From NCBI GenBank assembly GCA_002118135.1, contig BDIU01000293.1, positions 124,001 through 188,000 of the forward strand: a stretch of DNA of 64,000 nt. Direction: 5' to 3'. The notes beneath the pieces were generated by a model, which was not told where the DNA came from, did not search any database, and was given only the letters and a program-made list of their open reading frames with translations. The position numbers and the translations under genes were made by a program. This document shows positions 25,601 to 38,700 of this stretch, piece after piece (the stretch's first letter is position 1; the number at the start of each line of letters is the position of its first letter). The stretch is from Trebouxia sp. TZW2008 (Eukaryota; Chlorophyta; Trebouxiophyceae; Trebouxiales; Trebouxiaceae).

Positions 25601-26759
25601 TGCGAAGGAACTGATGCTGCTGCTAGTGAGTGCATTTTGAAGCCATTTTGTCAGAAGACACAAGGATCAAGCAATGCTGTCGATGTTTATGCACTGCAGA
25701 ACATGGTCTGCATTGCATAGCTGTTTCCACCAGCGTCGTCCAACGACACTTTAACGCAACCTTACCCTCAGTTGCTGCTTTATGATCACCAAATGCAGTG
25801 CTCAATCTTCCAAGGCAGCGCAGCAGTAACACACCTCAACATGAGCTATGCGTGGTCAACTTGCACGCTTGCTTTGACAGCCAGTTGCAAGCTTGTTGTG
25901 GTCAACATGTCACACAGCAGCAAGCTGTTACTGTGGCATAAATTTCTTACAAGAGTTCATTAAGCGATCTACGCAAATAGAATAGTACATCCACTACTGC
26001 ACCCCTGGTGCTTAGTGCTACTACAAATATGCTACTAGGTCATGCATCAACATACTAATGAGGGACATCTGAGACGAGTACTGTATGTACACGGAGCCAT
26101 ATATCAACTAGCTGACCCAGACACAGATAGGCACAAGATATCACCAAACTTAGCAAAGAAAATAATGAGAGCAAAGCTTATGACATGCTGGAATCCTGCT
26201 GACAATCAATAGCTTAAGCTTCATATGCGCTGTACAGCATGCATGAACCGCTGTACAAACGCTTCTGCCTTAGCTATGTTAGCTTCACTCTGCCAGCAAG
26301 ACCTATCACAGTAACGAAGAGGGCCCTTGGAAAGATTGAAAGCCGACCTGGATTCGCTCAAATTGACCTAATAAATCATCGTCATTGAACATCATGCCGA
26401 AACACTTCATCTGGGTCATATATACTGCAGCAACACACCTCATCTCAGCTTGGACGCTGACCATACCGATTCTCAGCATGTTGCTTTCATTGCACTTGAC
26501 AATCTGCAAAATTGTTGGTCATGAGCACACAAGGTGCTGGCAAGCTGCCACATGTCCTTCAGCAGCGATTGTACTCTATAGCTCCTTTGAGCAAGCCAAT
26601 CTGAATATACAGGGAGGAGCTCTGCTGGGAATCTGCACTACCACTGCTGGTGAACATCGAGACGTGCTCTCCTTTAGAGGTCAACACCAAGCCTCTCGTT
26701 CCAGTGCCAATGGTCCAGAGCAGGATTGCCGACAAACTCTTCCCTTCAACTCCTGCCCT
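25601..26759. other. Convergent intergenic region
   Basis: Lies between the ends of SEC61B (+) and the antiporter (-). A 67-codon minus-strand open frame (26306-26509) has no recognisable similarity, and I do not call it. A 15-bp near-direct repeat of GGAACTGATGC follows the SEC61B stop. Nothing else was seen. Confidence 0.5.
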
Positions 26760-29700
26760 TCAGTGCTTTTCTGGGCCAGCCTTATTGAAAGGCGACACAA
26801 TCTCCACAGCGTCACTGCTGACAGACATGTCCAGAGGCTTCCAATGCAGCTTTGTGCTGGTTCTCCTGCTCAGCCTGGTCTCTAGTCCAGATGCCTGGGG
26901 AGCTGCCTGGGTAGTTGCTGTTGGCACCTGAGGACCCTCCTGGGGCATGCCCTCCGGTCCTGGGGCTTGTTGAGGACGCCCTAAGCCTCTGCATAACAAG
27001 CAGCACAGCATCACGCAGCAGCAGACATGCAACACATAAAGCGGTTGATCAGCTATCGGCACAAGCAAAGCAATCCCTTTGTGCAGATCAAGTGATTTGA
27101 CCAGCCATGCTGCATACAACTAATGATGACATGCAGCGACAGTCATGCATTGCGAGAAGGATCTGCATCCAACAAAACAGTGCTTTTTCCAAGACGACCA
27201 AACTCTGTTTTGCATAGCACGCTCACCTGAGAGGACTGAGTCTTGAAAGGCGTTGTCCTGAGCTGACTCTGGAAATGCCATTGGGTCCCATCTCCCAATG
27301 CCTTGACCCTGTCCGCCCCAAATTTGGCCTGCCTGACCCCTGCTGAGCAGCCCCTGGGCCCTGGGGGGGTGACTGAGGGGGGGAGGTAGGGCTCTGGGTG
27401 GGTCCAGTGGCAGTGCTGGGTGTAGCTGAGACTGGTGTGTTGGGTTCAGGTTCATCGCTGTGAAGAAGCAGACTGTCTGGGATGCTATCATGCGCGCACG
27501 CAACCATAAGGGCACCTACACGGTGACAGGATCTGCTTTGACCAATCTGTGAAAGTTGAGTGTTGTGCTTGGACGCTGTCACACATGCACGCAAACATAA
27601 GGGCACCCGCATGCTAGACTGACTGCAGCCCTGGGAGCACAAAATGAGTTGCTGAGGATTGGGGGTCCCACATCGTGCACCAGACCATGGGTCCTGAGTC
27701 AGATTGTGAGCATGGCACAATGCAAAGCAGGTGCAGACAGTAAGCAGTGGTGTTGGCGGGAACAGCATGAGGATGTGTCTTGCGCAAGCAGAGATCGAGG
27801 CACCCAGATTTGAATGACTCTGCTTGCTTATCTTTGCATGCACATTGATTTGCAATGAGCTAGCATGCTAACTTTCTGCGCCTGCCATGAACTCAATCCT
27901 GCCTGCAGCATGCATCAACGTGATGTGCTACAATGGGCAAGTATGAAAATGGGTTTTGCCGGGTAGAAGCTGAGTTGCGTATTTCAGCAATGAGATAAGC
28001 TCCTGATAGAATGAGCAGGCATACAAACCTTTTTTGCCTGCTATGAACTTGACCCCAGGGGACCCCTCGCTCACCCCAGTCTCCAGCCAGGGGAACACAA
28101 ATGGAGCAGAGTATGTCACAGATTGTGACTGGCCTGCAATCAGTTTTGCGCTTTGAGCTTTTAGCTGACGCATCAGAAAGTTGCGTCACAACACAATGGA
28201 ATCAATGCAATGATTGGAGCCTGCATGCAAGTCGAACACTGTAACAGATTGTGACTGGCCTGCAATCAATTTTGCTCTTTGAGCTTTTAGCTGATGCATC
28301 AGAAAGCAGCTGCATCATCATCTCACAATGGATCAATGCAATGATGCAGCCCGCATGCAAGTGGAGCAGTGTATGTCACGGATTGTAACTGGCTTGCATC
28401 AGAATGTCGAACAAAACCTACACCGCTGTCATAGGCATTGTAGATAGCTGTGCATTGTGTCAGACTTGTCGCTGCAATATTGCAGCGACTCAGTATGCAT
28501 GCAATGCCATCTTTCTGTTGGATAGTCTGATGCAACACTTTTGCAATGCAGGCCAGCTGACTGCCTTCAGAGGAGCCAGCACTAAACTTCTGCAATGCCA
28601 GAGCTGTAAAGCAGTGTGTACAACAGCGCAATGGCGCGCTCAGCATGAGTATCATTCACAATGTTGCTACATAAAGGGCAAGACAGGACTTGGGCCACAC
28701 ACACACCTAGCACATGTGCCGGAATATGGAACGGCTACTCTTAACTGTTACATAAGTTACACCATCCTGCTAAGCGCACTGGCAGCGCTGCTATGAGCAG
28801 ACAAGACGAGACAAGATAAGGCGGGACAGGAGCTGACTACCCCACCTGCTGACTCTCCCTTCACAATGAGATCTGCCTTCAATTGCACGCAGCTGACTTG
28901 CTGCATCAGCAGCACTGACATCACACAACATCATGGCTAACCAGCTCACCTGCTGACTCCCTTTGGGGGATGAGGTTCCCTTTTGATTGCACACAGCTAA
29001 CTGGCTGCACTGACATGACAAGACAGCGGTATCAAGCAACTTACCTGCTGACTCTCCCTTTACAATGAGATCTCCCTTCAGCAGCACAAAGCTGGCTTGC
29101 TGGCCCAAGCTCTGTTTGTGCTGCAGCCGCAACAAGCGCCCCTGTGTCAACTGCCTCGTCAACTTCTGGTAGTGCTGCTGGGCCTTCTCCCTGCAGCACA
29201 AGGCTTTTGTCAATTTTGTAGACTTTTGACAGCTTCAGCTCTCAGCTCCGCACCATTTGTGAGGTGAACGTGCTGATCCGTGAACACTTGCAACAAGCGT
29301 GCCACTTTTTCAGCTGCCTGGTCAGCTTCTGGAAATGCTGCTGGGCGTTCTCCCTGAGACACCAGACTTTTGTCAGCTTTTGTCAATTTTGTCAGGTTTG
29401 GCTCTCAGCAGAGCAACATTTATCGCCCAATCCCTCAGCTGAACAGAAAGTGTGAAATGTACAATGTGTATATTTCACACGACTTGAGATCATAACACCA
29501 TGTGTCAGTTACCTGAGTTTGGAGTGTCAAAATTGGACGTGTCCTCATCACCAAACATGCCTGAGCTGCTGGCAGCGTCAATGGACATATGGTGCAGTGG
29601 CGAATCTGTCTCATGCTTTGTTTGTGTAGCCATGTGTGTGTCGCGTACCTGAGCTTGGAATTTTCATTGGCTGAAGGGGTATCAAAGTTGGACATGTCCT

Positions 29701-32700
29701 CATCACCAGACATGCTTGAGTTGCTGGCAGCATCGCTGGACATGCAATGCCGGGGCAGATCTGTCTCACATACATGCCTTGTGTATGTTGCCATGCATGT
29801 GTTATGTACCTGAGCTTGGACTCTTCATTAGCTGATGGGGTGTCAAAGTTAGACATGTCCTCATCATCAGACATGCCTGAGTCGCTGGCAGCATCGCTGG
29901 ACATACGGTGCAGTGGCGAATCTGTCTGACGCACGCGCCTTGCACCTCTCTTTTTGTGCAGGGGGTTGAATGTGGTGTCCTGCTGCTTGTCCTTGTCTTT
30001 TGACTCCTGTGCAGGCAAAACGATGTCAAGGCTACATGAAGTTGATGGGTGCATGAAAATGCACAGCTGAGTCACTGTCTTGAAAACACCGGTCTGGCTG
30101 GCAGTGAAGCCTCACGGTGCAAAACATCAGTGTTTGCCGATGCCGTTCATGCATGGCATGACAGATTGACATCACCCTTGTTGCGGTTACATGGAACAGC
30201 AGACCTTGACTGCGCAACTTGCAGTCAGCACATAGCCACAACAGTAGAGTGCACACACCATCTCTGATCACTAGAACTTGCAGTCAGCGTACAATTTGCA
30301 ATTGTGCCCAAACAGTCCTCAAGCACTGAAGCTCACAAGCAGGAGCTTTGGCATGGGGTCAAGCGCCTGATCAAGCAGTAGCTCAACCACTAGCTCAAGC
30401 AGTAGCTCAAGCAGTAGCTCAAGACCATATGCTGTTGATCATACAGCTGATTATTACGCTACAATGAGGCGTGCCCAGAAGCTGCCCAAGCAGAAGTTTG
30501 CAAGGCCACATGCTGTTGATTGAGCAACTACAGTCCTTGCAAGCATATCATGTAGCTGTTTCAGCTCTTTGTCAAAGCAGTAGCGCACCTGTTGTTGAGC
30601 ACATTGCTGCTCATTGAGCCATCCTGAGCTACTGCTGAGACTGTTATGACGGGCTGGCTGTGCTGACAGCTTCAGCAGTTTGAACAGCTCGCCCAACAGC
30701 TCAGATTCGTTGCACACAACTGACAAATAGAGCTGTCTTGACTGTGTACAACAACTTGGTGATTCACCTGTTGTTCAGCATACTGCTGCTCATTGAGCCA
30801 TATTGAGCTACGGCTGAGGCTGTTGTGGCGGGCTGCCTGTGCTAACAGCTTCAGCAGTTTGAACAGCTCGCCCAACAGATAAGCCTTGTCGCACTCAACT
30901 ACAAACAGAACATCTTGAACTGTGTACGGCAACTCAGTGACTCACCTGCTGTTGAGCGTACTGCTGGTCATTGAGCCACCTTGAGCTGCGGCTCAGGCTA
31001 TTGTGACGGGCTGCCTGTGCTGACAGCTTCAGCAGTTTGAACAGCTCGCCCAACAGCTGAGCTTTGTTGCGCTCAACTACAAACAAAGCTGTCATGCGGA
31101 ACATGTCCAACTCCAGTTGAATGAACTCTGAGCGTCCGCCTGCACACCAGGCATGTAGAGCCATCACAATGTATTGATTGCATACATGGCTGCGACTGTG
31201 TCAGAGAAAGCAGCGCACATGCATATCCACACATCTTTCCCCATTTTCCAGCGCACCACAAATGTGCCAATGCGCCAAGGTTTCCATCTGACAATGTTTG
31301 GGCAGATCCTGACAAGCATGCAAGCGCACACTGAAGTGTGCTTAGACAACAGAGGGCGAGTCATAAAACGAGCTGCATATCTTGCTTTCTTTTGCGCCAA
31401 GAAGGCAGCATACGGAGTCGAGTGCTAAGACTTCAGCAGCACAAACAACATTGTGCCGATACTCCAACCCGCTGCGTGCTGCAGCAATCTTGACAAAGGA
31501 CACTCACCTGCAGCTTGATTTCTGATGTACTGTATGCCAGAGTCAAAGAGGTGGAACACCACAGGGCCCTTGCCCAGGGCATTGCCCTCAGCCAGTGCAA
31601 CAGCCCCTCCTGGCATGCGGTGCCCAGTCAGGGCTACAAACAGCCCAAACACACCACCTGCAGTGTGAGACATCACTTCAGTGAGAAATCAAAGCCAGCC
31701 TGCACTTGCAATTCATATGTTTGCTAGCAAAATTTTGCCACAGGAGGTCACAGTCATGTAGCAACATCAAGCAAGGTTGTAGATTGGCAGTACTTTCGTT
31801 GTCAAACTCTGTAGCGCTTGCAGACAAATGAACTCACAGGCAGCAGGCACAATTGGTGTAATGTTATTACGAGACATCTGTTCAATCAATGAAGTCATAA
31901 ATTAATACTCAGATTTGTGGTCAGAGGCTAGCAGTTAGATATGACTGTCAAATCTGCTGGATTGACGTGTTGAATAAGTGCTCACCAGATCCAAGGAAGT
32001 AGTCCCTTGTGTGTTCTGCATGTCAACGCAGGCTACTTTGGCAATGCCATTCAAGACAAAGAAGACTCCACTCAGTGAGAGGCAGCCTCATCTGGCCTGT
32101 GCATTTGCAAAAATGCAAACAAGTGCTCACCAGATCCACACAAGTAGTCCTAAGCGTTCTACACATCAATGACTACTCAGGCATAGGCAGCCTTGTGAAA
32201 ATTCCTGACCCAACGCACAAAAAAAAGTGCTTACCAGATCCAAGGAAGTAGTCCTGAGTGTTCTGCATGTCAATGCAGGCGACTTTGACGATGCCATTGA
32301 TGACAAAGCACACTCCATCTCCAGGCTCTCCGCTGTGCACTACTTCTTGACTGCGGTACATTTGCAGCCGCCCATTGGTCAGAAACACCTGCATGCCATG
32401 AGTCTACTTGTTTTATGTGCGTATTGACATGATAGCACCTGCAAGCTGTAAGTGAGACTTTGGCACAGGGTTTGGGTCATTAAGGTACGCAAGGGTCCCA
32501 GGCAAACACCTGTCAGTCCATCTTGTCAGACAGTTGACCACAGCTATGCAGTGAACACATCTGAATTTTGTGAAGCCAGGTCAAGCAAGCACCATAAGCT
32601 AGCGTGACACAACAACAGTCACAGCCGCAGAGTTGAAACAGAAGGGTGTTGACAAGCTCAACACCAAGCAAGCACAATGTGCAGAAAGTCAGCAGTGTCA

Positions 32701-35700
32701 CCTCTATGAGGCGCCTGGGTGCATGGCGCAGGAAAGGCAGATTGAACAGCACATCCTGCAACATTGGCGCTCTCCAAGTAGGACCTGAATGGTGCAATGA
32801 CCTCTCACGCTTCTCCACTGGCCTGCAAGCATCAACCAACTATTGTCAACATTGGTCAGAGTTTGCTGGCCGCAAGCATACAAGACACTTGAACAGCACG
32901 TCCTGCAGCAAGAGCGCTCTCCGAGTAGGACCAAAATAGTGCAATGACCGCTCCCGTTCCTCTACTGGCCTGCAATCATCAACAAGATGGTCACAGTAAA
33001 CAACCACAAGCATATAGGACACTTGAACAGCACGTCCTGCAGCGTGAGCGCTATCCAAGTAGGACCTGAATGGTGCAATGACTTCGCACCCTTCTCCATT
33101 GGCCTGCAAGCATTAACAAGGCAATGTTACCGATGGTCTGTGGCAGAACTTGCTGGCCACGAGCACTCAAGACAGTTGAACAGCATGTCTTGCAGCAAAG
33201 CGCCAACCACAGTCAGAACAATCAGAGCCTGAATGGTGCAATGACTGCTCACGCTTCTCCACTGCCCTGCAAAATATTTAAAGTGTAACTTGTTTGCTAT
33301 GATCATGGGTGAAAGCCAGAATAGCAGTCTTGGCTTTCAAGAGACAACTGGCTGCATTTGCATGTTTTGACGCCGCAATGTTGCAAGCATGACAACCACG
33401 GAACAAAAGATGTCTGGTTTTGCAAAACTCAATCTGAATTGAAAGTGCAAAGACTGAATCAAGAAAGAGGAGAAGCGTGCTTCGACTAGAACAAGCCAAG
33501 GAACAATGAAGTATCCACTCAGCAAGTGAAGTCCAAAGCCACAAAGATCTTGACTTACTTGAGCAGCATAGCTTCTTCTGCTTCATCAATCATGCCAGAA
33601 TCCCGCAGCTGCTCAATGTAGTGGACCTGCTGCCTGAGCACAGCCATGGCAGCTCGGTAGCTCTGAATGGCCTGAAACCTTTCAGGAGACTCAATCTCAC
33701 GCTCCATGATGAAAGACCACACTTGTGTGCTTTCCTCAACCAGCTCCTTCAGTAATGTGTCAGACACCTCATGGTCTCGGAGCCACCGCACCTGTGAACA
33801 GCCACAAAATGAGCGTCAGACATGCTCAATGTAGTGCATCTGCTGCCTTAATACAGCCATGACAGCTTGTCAGCTCTGGATTGGCTTGAAAACTGTCAGT
33901 ACAGTCAATCTCACGCTCCATGATGAAGGACCGCACTTGTATGCTTTCCTCAACCAGCTCCTTCAGCAGTGTGTGAGACACCTCATGGTCTCGGAGCCAC
34001 TGCACCTGTGAAGAGCCACAAAGTGAGCGTCAGACATGCTCAGTGTGGTGCATCTGCTGCCTTAACACAGGTATAAAAGCTTGATAGCTCTGGATGGCTT
34101 GGAATCTCTCTGGGAATTCAATCCCACGCTCCATGATGAAGGACCACACTTGCGTGCACTTTTCAACCAACTCTCTCAGCAGTGTGTCAGACACCTCATG
34201 GTCTCGGAGCCACCGCACCTGCAGTGTGACATAAGTGGGACCAGCAGTGTGTCAGGAGCATTGTCATCTTGGAGCTGCGGCACATGTGAACAATCAAACA
34301 GAACGGGTTAGCACTGCAGCTCTGTCAGCATTGTAGCTCTGGATGGCCCAGAAGCTCTGTGACTCTATCTCTCGCTTGATCATGTAGACCACATTTGCAT
34401 GCGCACCTCATCGGTTTCCTTCAGCAGTGTGTCAGACACTTCATGGGCATGAGACAACATAGGCTTTCCAACTGCAGGCATCGCATGTGTTGTGAACTGC
34501 AAAAAGCAGCTTATCAAAGGGGAGTAAGTAAGGGCCAGCATGTATTGCATAGCCACCTCGCATGTCACAAGAAGCGTCTTGCTGGGGAAACTCTGACCCC
34601 AATGCACCAGCTTAGCATGTTGCAAAGTGGGCCTTGCTAAGACAGCCCAGGGAAAGTATGGCGTGTGGCATACCTAAGGCGAGTAGGTGAGGGCTAGCAT
34701 GTACTCCACAGCCACCTCACACGTCACAAGAAGAGCTTTGCTGAAGATAATTTGTCTTGAACGGATGCAACATATCTGAGCTCACACTTGGGCCTAGCAC
34801 TTGCGCCAGCACACCTAGTCTGCTGTGATTGTTGGTATCTTCTTACTGCTAGTGCTGCCATGTTGATTGATTACCTGAGGCGAGTAGGTGAGGGCTAGCA
34901 TGTACTCCATAGCCACCTCACATGTCACAAGGAGAGCTTTGCTGAGGAAACTCTGACCCCAGTGCACCAGCTTGCGAATGGGCCAGTGCAGCAGGTAGCG
35001 GGTGCAGCTGAACTTGGTCTTCATGGTGTGCTTCCTGATTTGTACGTTGAACTGCAGTAGCAAGGACAGTGAGTTGACACCCAGAAGCATTGAGCTTGGG
35101 GCGAGCTATTGTATGATTCCTGAGACCAATACCGCCACTGACATTGGCACCGACAATGGCACTGAAACTGACAGTGACACAGCGACTTGATCAACGCATT
35201 GAAGTGCAGCAGCACTGAGGGCACTGAGACGTGACAAGAGGCATGGAGCTTGCAGCAAGCTACTGTAACATCCCTGGCATTGTTAATGACAGCAACAGTG
35301 ACAATGGCTGTGAAGATGACATTCACCACCACTGAAACAGGCACAGAAACAGAAATAGATACTGACAATGGTTCCTGATCTGCACATTGAACTGCAGCAG
35401 CACAAGGAGCAGTGTCAGTGCTGCACTGAATGGACTTTCACCGAAATAGGCTTGCAGCAAGGGAGTGCATCATCCCTTGCCTGCTGGATGCTGAAGGCAG
35501 AGCTGGATCAGCATGACAATACTGTCAAGTCTCCACAAGATTACCTTTCTCAAGCCGAACACAATCCTGGCCACTGCTCTAATCCAGATGTCCCCTCTGC
35601 AATCCCTGCAATCACACATCAGACATGATCAGCACCAGCATCAGCATCAGCCAGTCATCAGCATCAACAGCAGCAACTTGCTACACATCAGTGCTGCACA

Positions 35701-38700
35701 TTCCTCATACATCACACCATGTCATGTCAATGCTGCTGATGGTTGCACAGACTACAACAGAGCCATCAGTATGCCACATCCCATCACATGCAAAGCAAGC
35801 AGGCAGCTAATCTGCGAATTATGACGAAGAGTGTGTGACAAATCAGATAATAAAAGGCAACTATGCAAATGCACAGAATGCAGTCAGTGAGAATGGTGCT
35901 TACTTTTCAAGCGTTTTCCAGATCTGCATGGGCCTCTCTGACTTGTCAATGCCTATCTCACAAGCGTTGTCAAGCAGCCTCATACCCTGCAAGGCAAACA
36001 CACTTCTTGTACAGTAACTTCTCTCTGTAAGGACACTCAATGTAAGGACATTCTTGATGTAAGGACAAGGCAATTGGGAACCAAGCACTGCATTCTGACT
36101 GCTTCTCTGACTAATGACAATCTGATGTAGGGACAGTTTTCTTGATTACAAAAGCAGTCGTTTCAAAGAGAAATCACTGTACTGTGAACAACACCTGACC
36201 TGGATCAAGTGCTCAGGCAGTACATCTGCAATCCTGCTGCATACCGCTACTTTACATTTTATGCCGTATGAACAGTACATGTAAATGTAGGTGGGAGAAA
36301 TGTTTAGTGTGACACAGTTGAATGGCGTTGCATTGCATTGAGAGCAGGACTGTGTGACACATGCCTACAACTGACAGGGGAATCACCTTTGCAGATAGCA
36401 AGCCCTCTAAGCGCTTGGCATGGAAGTATCTTTTCAGACCAGCAATGAGCCTGGACCTTGCATCTGCCAACAGCTCTGGCCCCAGCTCATGCACCTGCAT
36501 GATGACAGACAGGCATCAAAGACATGCCAAAACGCCTGTGCTGGGGCTGAGCATCATCGTACTCCTTTGCATGCTTGCTAGTGAACTTCTATGACCCTGC
36601 CAGGTGCATACAGAAGCAACGACCTGCCTCCAAACAGCTCTGTTAACAGTGACTGTTGCTGGCACCTGTGCTGGGACTGACTGGAGTTGAGCCATGATGC
36701 AAGGCAACAACTTTTGTGCAAGAGGTAAGCAAAGCATGATGGGTGGCCTGTCTCACATGAGGAATCTCTTCCAGGTGGTGGAAGTCCAGGCTGTCCTGAT
36801 GAAGATACTCCTTGCCACCACGCCTGGATTCGTCTCTCATTTCAGCTGTTGGAGATTTGGCCTTTGCTTTAGCTGCGGCTTCGGCTTCTTGCTCGAGGTG
36901 GGGCAGGCTCGTGTTGCGCTTGATGACGGACCGCCGCTGAAGAAGCTCCTTCTTTGCAGCTGCGCCCATGCCGGCCGTCCATGTTTGCTCGGAAGCGGGA
37001 ACGCCGGCGGGGAGGGAGGGAGAGGTGAACGTCTTCGGACTCCTCAGCGAGTCCTGCTCCTGACTGGAAGTCGACACTGTGTGGGCGGAATCGATGTCCC
37101 GGCGTTGAATTTCTTCCAATTGCCGCCGCATCTTCTCCCCTATGCCTGCTGTCCAGGTTGGCTTATCTGACACCGGCTGATCGGCGAAAAGGTCGAAAAG
37201 GGAAGGTCGCTGAGGTTGCTTGGGTCTTGGCAGCGGTGCTGAGGCCTCACTGCCAAGGCCTGTGATGTTTGTCAGCTGCTGCCGCATCCTCCTGCCAAGG
37301 CTGTCAGTCCAAGTCTGCTCAGAAGACAGCTCAGGAATGGTGGCAGTCCAAGGCACTCTCACTGGCTGGGCCGGAAACTTGTCAGCATCCCTGGGTCCAG
37401 CAGAAGGCCTGTGAAGCTCTGGTGCCTGTGAGCTCGGCCCAGCAACTTCTTGCTGGCCCTCCTCTCTCAGCCTAGCTAGTTGTTGCTTTAGCTGAGCTCC
37501 CATGCTAGCGCCCTGTCCAGCTGACCAAGTCTGTTCAGAGCTTGGCTTGGCCCTGTGTACAGGCGGTCTGCTGGCACTGACAGGCCTTCTAGATTGAGCC
37601 AGCCTGGCCTGCAGTTGCTGTGCCAGGCCTTGACCCATGCCAGCAGTCCAGGTTGCCTCAGAGGCTGCCCCTCCTGGATCTGACTCAGTTTCATCGCCTT
37701 GAACAGAATCAGGCGGGCTCACAAGCCTAGGGCTATGCTGTTGCCGTTCCTCTTCTGGCTGTCTAATGCCTGTAGCTGCTTTGAAAGCTGGCTCTTGACG
37801 CTGGCTTTGAGAGGTGTCCGTCATCTCAATTTCCTGGTCGCCTGACGAGTGAGCACGCAATGCGTCCAGCTGAGCTTTCAGCTTGGATCCAAGACCAGCA
37901 GTGACAGTTTGGCTAGAAGCAGGCACTCCTTGGGACTGGGAGCCAGTGCTATTCTCTGCTTCATCAGATTGGGGAAAGGAGCCCCCATGTGCATGCCAGG
38001 CTGGCCCATGACCCTGCTTGGGTGGGGTGCGGGGCTTAGCTGTCAAGGGGTTGTGACCCTTGTGTGCAAACTTGTGCGGTGTTGGGGCAGCATCAGCCAT
38101 TGCTTTCAGGTCCTCATGAGAGGGACTCTCCCCATCATTCACAAGCCCCCTCATGTGCTTTGGTAGGGAGAAGTTGATAGCATCGCTGTTTTCAGGGACG
38201 CCTTGAGAAGGCGAAGCCAGGTTGTTGTCCTGCTGTGGCACAGACAGAAAGTTCTGTGACGCCTCTGTTGGCATTGCAAGGGGTCTGCCGTTCACCCAGA
38301 TCACATCCTTGCCATCACCGCCTGCCATTGCTTTGCTGAAGCTGCGGCGGGCTGCTGACTTGCGCCTACGGCTAGTTGTTGAGGAGGCATTGCTGGTGTT
38401 TGACATGACGCTGTCTGCATTGCTCTTGACTGTGGCCAACTTGGCCTGGGCTGTGTCCAAGGACTGCTTGCCTATGACACCAGAAAGGGTACTCAATGCA
38501 GCTCGCCGTCATTGATGCATTACTTTGCTAATAAATTGCTGTGCACAATCACCAGGAGAGAGCCGTCTCTGGGCTGTTACACTAGGTCAGATGAGGGTCA
38601 GGGGTGTAAGGAAGCAGCATTTGTTGCTTGGCCAACATGATGATCAATCATACCTCCTCTCCCTCTTTGCAGACTTTTTCTGAGAAGCATCTTATTGTCA

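Noticed and set aside
26306..26509. 67-codon minus-strand open frame after the antiporter stop
   Set aside because: No similarity recognised and no splice link to the antiporter, whose last exon closes with TGA at 26760.
34030..34218. Second full-length exon 20 of the antiporter
   Set aside because: Although open for 62 codons with a good acceptor, it ends at TGA with no donor in the right phase, so it is listed as a copy rather than an exon.
36694..37170. 158-codon plus-strand open frame
   Set aside because: It is antisense to the large antiporter exon, which has correct phases and internal protein repeats.
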